Below, piece after piece: positions 1-12,649 of a DNA stretch of 53,167 nt. Every line of letters starts with the position of its first letter. Position 1 is the first letter of the stretch. Origin of the DNA: Intoshia linei (lineage: Eukaryota; Orthonectida; Rhopaluridae); the NCBI GenBank assembly GCA_001642005.1, contig LWCA01000113.1, positions 1 to 53,167 of the forward strand, written 5' to 3'. A model generated the notes under the pieces. The model did no database searches. It was not told the DNA's origin and saw only the letters and a list, made by a program, of their open reading frames with translations. A program made the translations under genes and the position numbers.

Positions 1-44
1 CTGATACGGATTTTAAAATCATAAATATTATCATAAATTTAAAT

Positions 45-290
45 TTAAAAAAAAATATATCTTCAGGGCCAAAAACCCAAATTACCCTTTTTTTTTTTAA
101 TGAAAACAGCCCTAGAATTTAAAAATATGTACAGGTGGTACAGTTGTATCCTTTTAACACACACAAAAAATTTCAATCTGAATAAGTGACGACTTCACAG
201 TCAAAAAAGCATTCTAGTATTCATATATTTTTTTTCTTGTGATATTTTATTAAAACAAAAAATGTGAAATCATTAACGGTCCGAAAATTA
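45..290 (+). mobile_element. Helitron-like internal fragment
   Basis: This stretch matches the middle of the element described at 7352-7835. Shared blocks include 'cttcagggcc', 'tacaggtggtacagttgtat', 'cacacaaaaaatttcaatc', 'gtgacgacttcac' and 'aacggtccgaaaatta', in the same order. Both element ends are missing. The match is visible by eye; the copy is diverged and has no coding capacity. Confidence 0.7.
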
Positions 291-1385
291 AAAAAAAATA
301 TTGTTCTAATAGTTAATAATAATAATAGATTAATAATTAATTATGTCACGACCACAAATATATTTATCTATTTATATATATATATAGTAAACTTATTATA
401 TATAGTAATAAATCTAATATATTTTCAATTTTATTTAGATTGTCATTATACATAATCCTTGCTTTAAAATTTAAAATCGTTTAAAATTTATTTTAGATGT
501 CTCAGCGCGCACAAGTGCGCTCTGGTGCACCTATTGAGCATCACTGTTAGATATTGGTTCTGTTAGATTCTAATCATAATTAATATTATATTAAGATATA
601 TTATATTAATTAAGATTAGTGTTTCTGAAGCAGGATGCCGCGGAGCAATTTGAATTAATAAATAATTACATATTAAATATACAATATCGTAATAATAATG
701 TATTGTTTATATGATATTAATATTAATATATTATGATATTAATGATGTGAATAATGTAAATGTAAATAATAAAGCTAATTATGTGATGAAATTAGAAATA
801 TGTGTTATATTAAATAACATCGTACATCTTTTAAATTGCCTTTTCGATTTAATTATATTATATATATTATATTATATTATTCTATTATATATTATATTCC
901 GGCTTGGTAAAATTGGAATGTATTACTTATACAACATTATTAAGCGCAAGAAAAAAATTATTTAGTATTTTTGTTTTTGAAATTACTGGGACTATCAGTT
1001 TTCTCAATAAATTGTTACACATTGATATATATTATACACAGTTATACACCCGAACATTGAAATATATTTTTATCAACTTACAATTTTTATATACATGAGG
1101 CAATTATTCTTCAAATCACATTTTAAATTATTTTGTGGATAATTATTGGTGGTCGATTCTTGGTATGATATTATTACTATTAATAACGTATAAATAATAA
1201 TTTTAAATGTGGTGAGCAGTTAAAAAAGATGAATGGTAATTAAACTTTTTTCTATAATATTTACATAACATTAATAATATAATTATTTGTTTCTCAATTA
1301 GTGAGCCGAGCCTGGGCTCACCCATACAATTTGACACGTTCCCAAATACGAAAAAATTAAAAAGGTGATATATGCATATAATTAA
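291..1385. other. AT-rich intergenic DNA, no gene seen
   Basis: The reading frames here are short and low-complexity (Ile/Tyr/Leu/Asn-rich), as expected by chance in such AT-rich DNA. A small GC-richer island at 490-550 holds a perfect palindrome (see findings). No RNA gene was recognised. Confidence 0.5.
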
Positions 1386-2222
1386 CTAGATTTACTGGTA
1401 TGTACTACGTACAAACAAACCTAGCTCTGCCGAGGTCACATTTTTATTCTACCAAAAAAATAAATTCAGGTTGAAAATTTAACTTAAAAATCCTACTATT
1501 CACTATTATCAATCCTTTAAAGGAGTGGTTCCCAAATTTGTTTCAGGTGGAACCATCATATCACATTACTATTTACTTTAAAGTGAATTATTCCATATTA
1601 ATTTTGTTTTGTTAGCATTTGCGTAAAGAATTTTAAAATCAATTTTATCCCATTATTTTTATTTATTAGACAGAATGTGTGTATAATATTAAAAATAAAG
1701 TAAAAACAGTCCAATTCTAAAAATTGTCATAAATAGCATTAATTCCAGAAAAATAAAATTGTTAATTTAAATTTTAAACAAAATGTTTTGAAAATGAGAA
1801 TTTGAGATTTAAAAATTGCGTAGCAATGAAAAAAATTCCGAAGGAATGAATTATATAGATTTTCACACATATGTTTTAATTGGAAATGTGTAGACGTTCA
1901 ATTCACACTTTTTTTAAAATTGTAACATCAATATTTACATTTTCAATTTTTATTTTAATTTAAATATTTGAAAAATATTGGTTGATAATATATTAAAAAT
2001 TCTTTTACACCGGGAAGGCGTAGATATCTGAGCTTAAAATTTTGTATTTATATCAACTGGAATAAGCTCTATAAAAATTATTTTTTTTTTTTAATTTTCG
2101 GACATTTAATTATATCTGATTATTTGTTTTAATAAAATATTTCGGAAAACAAATATAATGCTTTTTTACCGTGAAGGCGTCATTTATTCAGATTGAAATT
2201 TTTTGTGTGTGTTAACATGTAC
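1386..2222 (-). mobile_element. Helitron-like element, 3' portion, 5'-truncated
   Basis: On the minus strand this copy ends in CTAG (complement of 1386-1389) followed by T. Just inside lies the terminal hairpin with arms around GTAC-GTA-GTAC, then the conserved block with CCTCGGCAGAG. Moving inwards it carries the segment seen at 9585-9959 and then the segments seen at 15495-16020, reverse-complemented. The 5' terminus is absent. The TC start, hairpin, CTAG end and A/T insertion are the known hallmarks of Helitrons; the family assignment is inferred from termini only, since no Rep/helicase gene is present. Confidence 0.7.
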
Positions 2223-4450
2223 GCAAATACTTTAAGATTAATTCCACATGCGCCGCAATTGTAAAAAGGTTTCAAAACCTTAAATAAACATACAAAAATC
2301 AAAGTCCAAAACAATTCGGTAATTTAAATAATTTACTTTTTACTGATGAAAAATTTCCCATTTAAAATAGAGCAGGTTGAACGACATACGGTTCGCCAGT
2401 CGCGAGTTGTTTGGACCTCGTCATAAATTTTTTTTATTTTAAAATTCTAACTTATAGACTTTAAATAGTCATTCTTTTATACATATATTATGTATTATCA
2501 GAATATTTAAGTTTATTGTAGGTAATCATTTGATCATCCGTAAAATTTAAAAAAAATTTATTAATTTAATGAATATACAAAAATAACATGTATTAAAACA
2601 CATACATTATTCATTTAGTTAGGATCTGTTAGCCATCAAATAAGTTAATAAGTTAAATAAGTTAATATAGTTTTGTCAAAATTAACAGACCAAGTCTTAA
2701 TTACTAGTTTTAATTTGGTTGGCATCAGTAAAATAAATTGCAATTTCTTTAACATAGTACTAAGTATTAACTAGTTTTCTAATTGACTATAAAAAAAAAT
2801 TAGGCCAGTTTAATGTTAGTACGAAATTTCTGGCAAATTGTCAAAAGTTCCGAATAAAGTGGGTATTATACGAAAATCATAATAAATAAGGTATCGAATA
2901 ACAGAATCGACTAATAGAGAGGTCCACTTGACTGATATAATTTTCGATTACAATTATTGGTAAAAACATCCAATACCTAATTAAAACTGCAGTAATATAT
3001 ATTTACGATGAAGATATAAATTTTTAATTAATTAATTAAATTTATAATTATGAATTATAGACAAACTTGTTTGTTACATTCGACATGATTACAAATCCCA
3101 AAAGTGACTTGTATACCATTTCGAATTGTCACGTCTGACAATCCCTGTAGTCCCAATAGTCATTGCTCACAATGGATATACCTATGATTGTAAAATAGAT
3201 AACGAAACCATTTTAAGTTTTAACCATTACATTGATAAAAAAAAGAAAAATCAATCGTTAATAAGGGTATCTTTTTATTCAGCTTAAATTTAATGAACCA
3301 CATTTAAAACATAGGTACACGACAACATTATTCAATTCAAAATATATTTTTAAAAAATTATTAAAATTTTTTAACATTTGATGTGACCGAAAAAAGTAAT
3401 GGGTTCGTGATTTTATAAAGTTAATAACAACTGTTTAGTTAATTCAATATTACAAAATTGAATAGATACTAAATACATGTATTTGAAAAAGTACAACACA
3501 GAATCAACCATCTATTTTAATCAATGACACAAGCTTTAATAAACATTAATTGAAATAAAATTGATTTTTTCTTGAAAATATCAGCCAATACTAATACTTA
3601 TTAATACCATTACCCAAGGACCTCCCTCTTTTTGATAACAAATAATGTAAAGTTGTGTATTAACTCGACTTTTCCTTTAAATCAATGTTTCTTAGCCTTT
3701 TTTACTACATTACCCATATTATCGTTCTTATTCATATTTGTACCCTGCGCCATCCTTTGAAAATGATCCAGGAAAATCTAATATTTAACTGTTTAAACTT
3801 TAAATATGCAAAATACGATAATAAGTTGTTATTATTATTATTAATGACTGAAGAATCCGTTAAAAAACTTTTCAAAGTATCTCGCGCCATCCACTTTGAC
3901 GAACACTAATACATAGAATAAAAGCTGTGATGCACCAATTTAATTATAATTAATTTAGACAATGGAAAAGTTATAATCGAAAAATACTACATAATCTATT
4001 ACTTGGAAATTGCTCTTGTATCACTAGTCACAATATGTTAAATGTTATTCGTGGTACTATATTTATGGACATATTTTGCTTCTCCCAATATGTCCACAAA
4101 ACAAAAAGGATTCATGGAATTTACATATAAATATATATGGAATGTTGAGTTTAATCACCAAATAGATATTTGGAAAAGTAACCTACTTATACTTTACTTG
4201 ATTAAGCCATTTCAATTTTTTTAAGATACATCAAAATTTAATACATTTTATGGGTGAAAAATTTAGTGAAAATGTATAATAAAATTTTTCGTTAAATGAT
4301 TTTTTACCAATAAAAGATAAAATAATATCGAATACAAACGAAAAATGATATTATTTTGTATCATTAACCATTTGGTTACAATTACAATTAAAAATTAAAA
4401 GGATAAACTTGATGCAAAAAATGTATAGAAAATTTAATTTAATATTCAAA
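2223..4450. other. intergenic DNA, nothing recognised
   Basis: AT-rich DNA with only short chance reading frames. No protein domain, RNA gene or terminal-repeat element was recognised. The final part is the 3' flank of the prolidase gene. Confidence 0.4.
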
Positions 4451-7400
4451 TTATTTCTTCAAAAATGACTCAATTTCTTTAACAGTTCTAGGGAGTTTGA
4501 CTAAATCTTCTGCACCAGATTTTGTAATTAAAACATCATCTTCAATTCTAACCTATATAAAATAATAATTTAAAATTCTAAAAAGTAAAAATTACTCCAC
4601 CAACATGGACATATTCATCAATAACTTTTTTATTTAAAAATTTTTTGTATTTTAAATCTTTATAACCACTATCCAGTAACTAAACAATTATTAATTCATG
4701 AACCTACATTAGTAACTGAAATTTGTACAATGTACATTGTACAAATCAACAAATTTCACTATTTATAAATTACCGATTTAATAAAATAACATCCAGGCTC
4801 AATTGTCACAATCATATTTTCAGCCAAAATGCAATGTGTACGCAAAACTTCAAATTTTCCATCAGTCTAGAAATAGAATAATAAATATAAATAATATATT
4901 TGAATATATACAACACAGATGTTGTTAAATAGGTTCTCCAAAGTAAATTAATCACACAACAATAATAAACATTCCAAATAATTTTAATTTTAATTTAATT
5001 CAATTTGTCACTTTTTCAAGTTTTAGATAAATTATTTATTGACGAATGTAATACATTAATTAATTTAAAACCCTCACAAAACTTACTACTTAAAATCAAA
5101 ATACTATCATTTTTCATAGCGTTCAATATATTCATGTATATAAATTCTCAATTGAGTCATAAAAAAGTTTATAGTATTTTTATGGGTATAAAATAAAAAA
5201 TAAAATTTTAATTAACATTTAGGTAAATATAAATAATTTATTGTTAAATATATAAAAACCTTTACTTTTGGATTAACATCATGAACCTAAAATATATAAT
5301 AGTTATTACAAAATATTACATATATTACATCAAGTCCTAATTGATGGCCCAATCCATGGGGCATAAAGAGTTTAGCTACCCCTGATGCATATATTTCGTC
5401 AATGTCTCCAATTAAAAGATTTAATTTCAGTAATCCATCCGCAATCAATTTTAATGATTTGATATGTAAATCAACCCATTTTACTCCTAGAAATGTCAAT
5501 ACAAAATATAAAATTTAAAAATTTTTTAAAATATGATAATAAATAAAAAATGAATACCAATACGTCAATCACCGTATTATGTACAATGGGTCAATCCTTT
5601 GTGCAGCCATACTTTTTGATGGCGTTTTATGAAGAAAGGTATACAAAAGTTTAAAACTATTAATATCGTTTTTATGTACACTATATGCTAATTCGCCAAA
5701 ATAGTTTTTAGTACCAATTTTGGGGAATCAGATAGAGCAGCGCTTCCCAAACGCCGATCCGCGAACCAGCAAAGGCCGTGAAATAATTTTTACTTATTAA
5801 AAGTGAATTTATACAATTTTTAATCAAATTTTTTTATTAATGTTGCCTAGTAATTTCGCATTAATGGTTCGTTAATTTATTAGCGGTCCGATGTAAAAAA
5901 GTGTGAGAACCCCTGATATAGAGAATACTGTATTCTTAAATATTCATCAACATTTAAAATTGATCTAAAAGTTCTTTAAAATTCCAGTTGATGTAGACTA
6001 CATTACATGACTCTAAATTGTAGAGCAAAGGTTCCCAAGATATTTAATCTTGTTAACCTTTTTAATTAAAGGTTTCTTGTATATACATTTTAGCTAACGA
6101 GGGCGTCTATACTAACATGATAAATTTTGATGTTCCAAAAATGATCAGTATTTACAATAATAAGGTACAATAATTTACTAATTTTTATCATTTACCTACA
6201 TTTGCCATATTAAAAATTTTTCTATTGACAGATAAAACCAAATTATATATATCTACTTGTTGTAAGTCAAACTTTCCATTAACTGGAAAAGTAACAGTAA
6301 TATCAGCCGTGTATCCATAATATTCACCTCCACAATCCGCTAAACTGTTTAATTTATTAGTCTAAAATCATTACTATAATTAAACCAATTAGATAAGACT
6401 ACCCGACTCAGGATACACTGTAAATGGTAAATATTAAAATATCTCTAATCCCTTTACCAAACAAAAATATTTCAAAATAATGATATGTTAAATTTAAAAA
6501 TGTCAAGTAAATAGCTTTGGAGAGGTAGCTAGGACTATATGACACTACGCCTCGTTAGCGAATTTTTTTAGAGACCTAGTTTTATTTTATGTAGCCTTGA
6601 GCTAAATAGGTTAGACTCTAGTGATATGTTATCATTTCATAACAGTGGTAGTCTAAGATTCTAGGTAAAAAAAAAAACAAACCACAATTCCCCATTCTTC
6701 ATTTGTCTATCGTTGGGTGCCGCTGCGTGACCATAATGTAAAATGGCTGCATTTAGTCCACTACATTATTATACAATTTTTCAAACACTACAAATATAAA
6801 CCTGGCGACAATTGAGGTATAACCAACATGTCTCATAGATGAATTGTAGTACAAATCATTTAGGAATACACTAAAAAATATAATAAATTAAAACTTGGTT
6901 AAAATATGTATTATAATTATATATTATATAGTAACTATATAAATAGTGTTGTGCCAAGTTGGAACTGGTGCCACAGAAAATTAAAAAAATTAATGAAATT
7001 ATCGTTGTTGTATGGTCCCCATCGTATTCGGATATGTGTTATTTCAATTATAATAAGTTAATCAACATAATTTTTAAAATTAATTAGTATGCAATATAAC
7101 ATGAGATGGTACTGATTAGTCCCACACGGACCTGAAATAAAATATTGAAAAACATTAAGACATCATTTATAAATACCTTTCACATTGATACTCATATAGA
7201 CCAGGTTTAGCCGACCGCATAAGCTAAAATAAAAATCAAATCAAATATTAATTTTATTTTCCATCTATTTTTTAATTGTTTCTTAACCTTCCTTAGTATG
7301 GTATATTCCATAATTAATTTACCAAACAAAAGTAGAAAAGATATAAATACATCCTAACTTATATAATATACTATGCGATTTTTGTTTGTGTGTGTCTGTG

Positions 7401-8059
7401 TGTTACGCTGTATTTAAATAACTACCCGTCTGAGAATTTATAAAGTCCACATTACTATTTCTATTACAGTTTTTTCCCGGGTACCGCGCAAACATAATTT
7501 CAACCTCCCAATTTTAACATCTTACGGGTCAAAAACCCCAGTTGTCCTTCTTTTTGAAAAACAAACGAGTTGGAGAATTTAAAAAAATTATATCTTCAGG
7601 GCCAAACCCTATAATTTCAAAAAATTTACAGGTGCTACAGTTTTATCCTGTTAACACACATAAAAAATTTCAATCCGAATAAGTGACGACTTCACGGTAA
7701 AAAAAGCATTTAATTCATATATTTTTTTCTGATGATATTTTATTAAAACAAAAAATGTGAAATAATTAACGGTCCGAAAATTAAAAAAATAAAAGATTAT
7801 TCTGATTAGCTTATTCCATTGATATAAATACAAAATAATAACAATATAAGTCTGAAACATCTGATACATTTTACGAAATGATAAAATTACAGCTTTATGA
7901 GCATTACTGCTTTTTTCTACTACATATCGCAATACTTCGATCTCTTCTTTTGTTTTTATACAGCGCCTATATTTAATAAATTACTATAAATTGTAAAAAT
8001 TTAAATTTTACAAATCAGCCATATCTGCAATCAAAGATTCAGAATTGATATTAGAAATT
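4451..8059 (-). CDS. PEPD: Xaa-Pro dipeptidase (prolidase), M24 family, N-terminus unresolved
   Basis: Cytosolic metallopeptidase that hydrolyses dipeptides with C-terminal proline. Exons on the minus strand, in coding order: 8012-8059, 7891-7966, 7177-7223, 6802-6870, 6683-6760, 6196-6344, 5329-5486, 5260-5286 (27 nt), 4774-4866, 4596-4679, 4451-4552 (stop). All joins are GT-AG and keep phase. The translation follows human PEPD closely: [57 protein letters not shown] and GGVRIEDD. All five metal ligands (two Asp, one His, two Glu) are kept, as are the substrate-side His in LHYGH and VHD and the Arg before IED. The catalytic domain therefore looks functional. The N-terminal lobe is not found, apart from a weak candidate exon at 9124-9175. 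Introns at 5487-6195 and 7224-7890 are enlarged by transposons; the others can be as short as 41 nt. Confidence 0.93.
5738..5915. mobile_element. hAT-type MITE with 8-bp target duplication
   Basis: A 178-bp element with inverted ends: CAGCGCTTCCCAAA on the left, and on the right the complement of CAGGGGTTCTCACA. It is flanked by 8-bp direct repeats agatagag and atatagag (7 of 8 identical). CAG-starting short inverted repeats with 8-bp duplications are typical of hAT transposons. It has no coding capacity and lies in a prolidase intron. Confidence 0.75.
6470..6600. repeat. dispersed repeat F, copy 1
   Basis: Shares the blocks 'taaatttaaaaatgtcaag' and 'ctatatgacactacgc' with the copy at 33600-33790, and is more weakly similar to 17470-17640. 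It lies in a prolidase intron. No termini were identified. Confidence 0.5.
7352..7835 (+). mobile_element. Helitron-like element, 5' portion, 3'-truncated
   Basis: Begins TCCTAACTTATATAATA, preceded by A, then a GT-rich stretch and the blocks 'gtccacatt', 'acgggtcaaaaacccc', 'cttcagggcc', 'gtatcctgttaacacacata'-like sequence and 'aacggtccgaaaatta'. The same start is seen at 8433, 53014 and, in variant form on the minus strand, 13986. The homology stops near 7835 without the hairpin/CTAG end. The copy lies within prolidase intron 7224-7890. Confidence 0.75.
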
Positions 8060-8432
8060 CTAAAAGTATAAATATATTTACTAACAATAAAATTACACGA
8101 AATATAATTTATATACACAAGGTCAGGCAAAATGCTTATTAAAATAAAAATTACAATCAAAAAATAGACTTAAATATTAAATTTTGCCATATTTTTGAAT
8201 TTACTCAAAAAATACTTTTGAAACTAGTTCTAGAGTTTTCTTTAAAGAATAAAAATATATTTTGTAATCACGAGCATCAAATAATACGCGAAATTTTAAA
8301 TGCATTATTTTACTTTTATTACAGGCAGTGGCGCATCTAGGATTTTCAGCAAGGGGTGGCGAAATAATTATTAGGGGCCAAACGCATATAATGTATTTAA
8401 ATTGGAATTTTTATATCAGGTTTATTAATATA

Positions 8433-8683
8433 TCTTTACTTATATAATATGCTACGCAATATTTGTTTGTGTGTGTATTCCACTTTATTTCAATAACTAT
8501 AGTCTTTAAGTTTTATAAAGTCCACATATAAAGTTTGGGAACCACTTTTTTAAAGGATTGACAATAGTAAATAGTAGGATTTTTAAGTTAGAGTTTAACG
8601 TGAATTTATTTTTTTGGTATAATAAAAATGTGCCCTAGGCAGAGCTCGTGCTGTTTGTACGTAGTACATTACAGTCAACCTAG
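8433..8683 (+). mobile_element. complete short non-autonomous Helitron-like element (251 bp)
   Basis: Both termini are present. The 5' end is TCTTTACTTATATAATATG, preceded by A (8432). The 3' end is an imperfect hairpin (CTGTTTGTAC, GTA, then GTAC and ACAG), followed by TCAAC and CTAG (8680-8683), then T. The interior joins the 5' block directly to the 3' block, so this is an internally deleted derivative. There is no coding capacity. It sits just upstream of the last secure prolidase exon, in the same transcription unit if the N-terminal exons lie further up. Confidence 0.8.
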
Positions 8684-9123
8684 TAGTCATATAATACATC
8701 AATAAGCAAATATTGAATATAATTAATTAGTATTAAAATGTAACGTTACCATATTTCATTATTTTCTTTCGATACCACATTTTACAACAAATGAAAATAT
8801 ATGATTACATTTTATATTGTATTTATGTTATCGGGTATATTAAATCTTGAAGTGACAGATAATACATTATTAATAATATTGTTATAACAGAATTAGCTTG
8901 ATTTTATGTATTATGTACAAATATCTACATTATTTAACACTTACGAGATTATGCTGATTTTCAAAATTGAAAGCAAAAAATTTCACTTTTGAAATATTAA
9001 CCCTTACGAGACCATTGCATGTATAGATGACAAAAACTACACCCATAAATTTACATTGGTTTGTATTTTAATAAAATGCATAAATATAAATAGATTCGTC
9101 AAGAATTTTCTCATTGACTTTAC

Positions 9124-9175
9124 TTAAAGACTCATGTAAATCAACTCGTCTTGCGTAAAGTAAATAACTATTAAT
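9124..9175 (-). CDS. PEPD: candidate N-terminal prolidase exon
   Basis: On the minus strand an acceptor CATAG is followed by an open frame reading SYLLYARRVDLHESL and then a GTAAAG donor. This resembles the prolidase segment LFALNRQRLCERL in order and spacing. The alignment is short, and the expected following exons (with the F-HWAFG-type segment) were not found. The call is therefore weak. Confidence 0.3.
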
Positions 9176-9584
9176 CTATGACATGCTATTACATCACGTC
9201 TCATCTATTGTATTTTCAAATACAATATTTTTTTATTTAATTTTAAAGTTTATACGCGCTTCATTAAATTTGTAGGACCCTGAAGTTTGAATATGATCTA
9301 TACTGAATGGGGATTTGAGGATAAAAATCTGAAAAATAGTAATAAAAAAAATTAATCCAAAAATTTTATGTAAAATATTATGCAAATTGCAATATTAATA
9401 AAATTCACCTGAAATATGTTTATGAAGTGAAGATTCCGTTAATTATTGATGCATAATTGGTATTTTTAAGTATTTATTAAATTGGTACTGAATATATATC
9501 ATCACATTGAAAACGATAAAATATGTTTTTTATAATTTTATTTTTTCTGGAATATGCTATATATGACAACTTTTAGGATTGAAT

Positions 9585-9959
9585 TGTTTTTACTTTATTT
9601 TTAATATTATACACACATTCTGTCTAATAAATTAAAAAGTTTTAACTTTATTTTTAATATTATACACACATTCTGTCTAATAAATTAAAAAAATGAGATA
9701 CCAATTGTTTTTAAAATTCTTTACGCAAATGTTAAAAAACAAAAAATTAAGATGGAATAATTCACTTTAAAGTAAAAAGTAATGTGATATGGTTCCACCC
9801 GAAACAAATTTGGGAACCACTCCTTTAAATGATTGATAATAGTCCATAGTAGGATTTTTAAGTTGATTTTCAACGTGAATTTATTTTTTTGGTAGAATAA
9901 AAATGTGCCCTCGGCAGAGCTAGGTACTGTTTGTAGGTAGTACATAACAGTCAACCTAG
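9585..9959 (+). mobile_element. Helitron-like element, 3' portion
   Basis: Ends in the hairpin (arms around gtactgtttgta / tagtacataacag), TCAAC and CTAG at 9956-9959. Unlike most copies, the next base is C rather than T. At its inner edge a block of about 53 nt containing 'cacattctgtctaataaatt' is tandemly duplicated (about 9587-9640 and 9641-9690). It contains the same 'gggaaccactcctttaaa' block as the other copies. Confidence 0.75.
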
Positions 9960-11660
9960 CACATGTATAAAAATCAAGATAATTATACATTTGTATATAT
10001 TTTTTTATAAAATAATGTAACTTTTAGCTTCTAGTAGTAATTTTATATTATTAATATATAAACATTAAGGAAAATATATATATTACCACATGTTTCATAA
10101 TACCTATAGCAACTATATTGAAACTAATTATCGACCGGTACACTTAAAACTGAACTTATTACTTGTTATTTACTTATTAATTAAAATCAAACGTTTTTAA
10201 ACCAAATTTAAAATACCATACAACAATAACTATTTTTGTGTAAAGCAGCCTACGGGATATGATCAGTAGAGCATACCATAAATGCAACTTATATTTAAAT
10301 TTACTAAGTATTGATTTTACAGTTACAGTTAACTAATACTTTATTCAGTATTATTTTCAATTTTTATACTCTAAAATAAACTTAATTTCTCGATTAATAC
10401 ACTTTAACATTAAAATCCAAATTAATATTAATGTTTAAATTCAAAATTAATGTACATATATTATTGTTTGTCATTGCTTCAGCGTGGGTCGATTTATAAT
10501 GTAACGATAGTTCTAGAATGATAGATTTATCCTATCCTGTTGACTTAAACAAGTTTAAAAATTGAAAGTTAAAGTTTACAAGTTTATTTATTGTTTATCT
10601 ATATTTATTATATTATTTATGACAGTATATTATGTTAATAATAATTTGTTGTCAAACAAGTTAGTTTTTAGGTAATTTCGCCAAATTTTTTATATGCTAT
10701 AATATAGCAGCTAAAGTATAAATATTGAAATTAATTGTTGTTAAATTGCCAGAATTCGAGAAATTAAATCGTTAATAAAATCCAAAAAAATTAAGCTATA
10801 AACAAATTTAAAAGATAAACTGTATAACTAAATATGGAGAACAATATTATAAATTCGGTACCACATTTAAAAGCTCAAACGCCTATTTTCTTTAAAATAA
10901 AGTTCAGTTTTAATTTCTTAATATTTTTTAAAGTGATATTTAAAATAACAAACGAAACTCGAATAGATAGCGTTAAATGTTTTTGATTGCAAATTAGTTT
11001 ATCTATTTTAAAAATACATACTTTTAGTGCTAATGGCCCTGGTACACTGCACAACTGTTAAATGTACATAACTTTTAATTGTTTATTAGTTAATATTAAA
11101 TTAATCTAATTTGATATTTGTTGAAAATTTAAATAATTAATTAATAATTAAATAATTATTAAAAAGTTTGCAAATAAAACCATATGAAACGATAGACCCT
11201 TAACACTTAATATAGCAGATACACAGAAAATGAATGAGTAAAAAAAAATTAAAAATAAATTAATAAAGAGGAAAATTTATTTATAATAATAATTTATTAG
11301 AACAGGAACAACTGTGATGACAGTGAATATTGTAAAGCATTGAATTCTTTTTGCATTTTTACCTTATGTTAAAACATAAATTTTTATAATTGTATTTAAA
11401 AAATCCTTTGCCGATGTATTATTCCTCTTTTTTTTGATTACAATCAAAGAATCAAAGTAATTTATTTTTATTAGATTACTTATTGTTCTAATAAATAATT
11501 ATTTATACACTTGTCCTTTTTATAGATTTATCATTAATCTTTTTTTACTTATTCATTTTCTGTGTATATTTTATATTATATATTGATTTATATCTAATCT
11601 ACGCTTTATTCTTTGTAATTGTTTTAATTCAAAATTTTTTCCATAAAAATATCAATTCAT
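9960..11660. other. intergenic DNA, nothing recognised
   Basis: AT-rich with no recognisable domain, RNA gene or complete repeat. A 22-codon frame near 10431 looks like a signal peptide but has no good splice donor (see rejected items). Confidence 0.4.
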
Positions 11661-11669
11661 CATAAGGAT

Positions 11670-11850
11670 AACAATTGTTTTTAAAATTTTTTACGCAAAT
11701 GTTAACAAACAAAAAATTAAGATGGAATAAAATTCACTTTAAAATAAAAAAGTAATGTGATATGATGGTTTCACCGGAAATAAGTTTGGGAACCACTCCT
11801 TTAAAGGATTGATAATAGTGAATAGTAGGATTTTTAGGTTAAATTTTCAA
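11670..11850 (+). mobile_element. Helitron-like 3' fragment lacking the terminal hairpin
   Basis: Matches 9700-9875 almost block by block ('acgcaaatgttaacaaac', 'gggaaccactcctttaaagg', 'aatagtaggatttttagg'), then breaks off before the CCTCGGCAGAG and hairpin region. The sequence after it (to about 11945) looks like a diverged reverse-oriented piece of the same family. Confidence 0.6.
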
Positions 11851-12205
11851 AGTGAAAAAATTTTCCATGGGTATTTTAAATTTTTTGAAACTGTGTATTT
11901 GAGAATGAAAAATTGTGTAGCTATGAAAAAATGTTCAATGAATATTTTTTTTGAAATGATAAGATGATTATTTAATTTTTTAATTTTAATTAGTAATGCG
12001 ACTATTTCTAAATTTTCAACGATGTCGATTTCGATTCCGATGCAATTCCAAATACTTTTGAATCATACTATTTTTGTGAGTTTTATTTGTTTTAATTAGA
12101 AAAATTAGAAAAATGACTAAGAAAAATAATAAAAATGCTTAAAATTAATTAATTAATATTCAATTAATGTCAGAACAAATAATTTTATTTTATAATGTTA
12201 AAATA

Positions 12206-12410
12206 CAGTATTCTCTCTATAACTCGCCATTCTTGGGATTTAGAAAAGTTGGCGAGATATGGAATTTGACGAGATAATGAATTTATAATTATAGAAACAA
12301 TAGATAAAACTTTTAAATTCAAGGCTAAATGGCAATAACATTTAAATTGTAATACCAATTAATGACAAATCTATTTTATCAAAAAATCCATTTTTAAAAC
12401 TGATATTAAT
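12206..12410. mobile_element. pogo/Tigger-like MITE, truncated copy
   Basis: Starts CAGTATTCTCTCTATAACTC after TA and matches the complete copy at 34658-34911 for about 160 nt, including 'cgccattcttgggattta' and 'aatagataaaactttt'. The right inverted repeat is missing. Confidence 0.6.
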
Positions 12411-12649
12411 TAATTATTCTTTTAATTTTATATTGACATTATATATGTATATATAATATACATATTAAATATTTTCTAATTGATTTTTTCGATCTAACCT
12501 CGATCAATTGTACAAAAGAATTTGAACATTCGTCAATAATATCGTACCTTTTTCTGACGAATCTAAATTCAGCTATATTCCAGGGATTAATAACTAATTT
12601 TTATACTATACTCTCGAAAAACTACATTAGAAATTTATATTTAAATGCC

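Noticed and set aside
264-1098. Three overlapping small open frames
   Set aside because: Low-complexity Ile/Tyr/Leu/Asn composition, no splice context or domain; chance frames in AT-rich DNA.
10431-10499. 22-codon frame resembling a signal peptide (FKFKINVHILLFVIASAW), possibly the first exon of the sushi gene
   Set aside because: No acceptable donor in the phase required by the downstream exons, and 4.6 kb of transposon-filled DNA lies between; not supportable.
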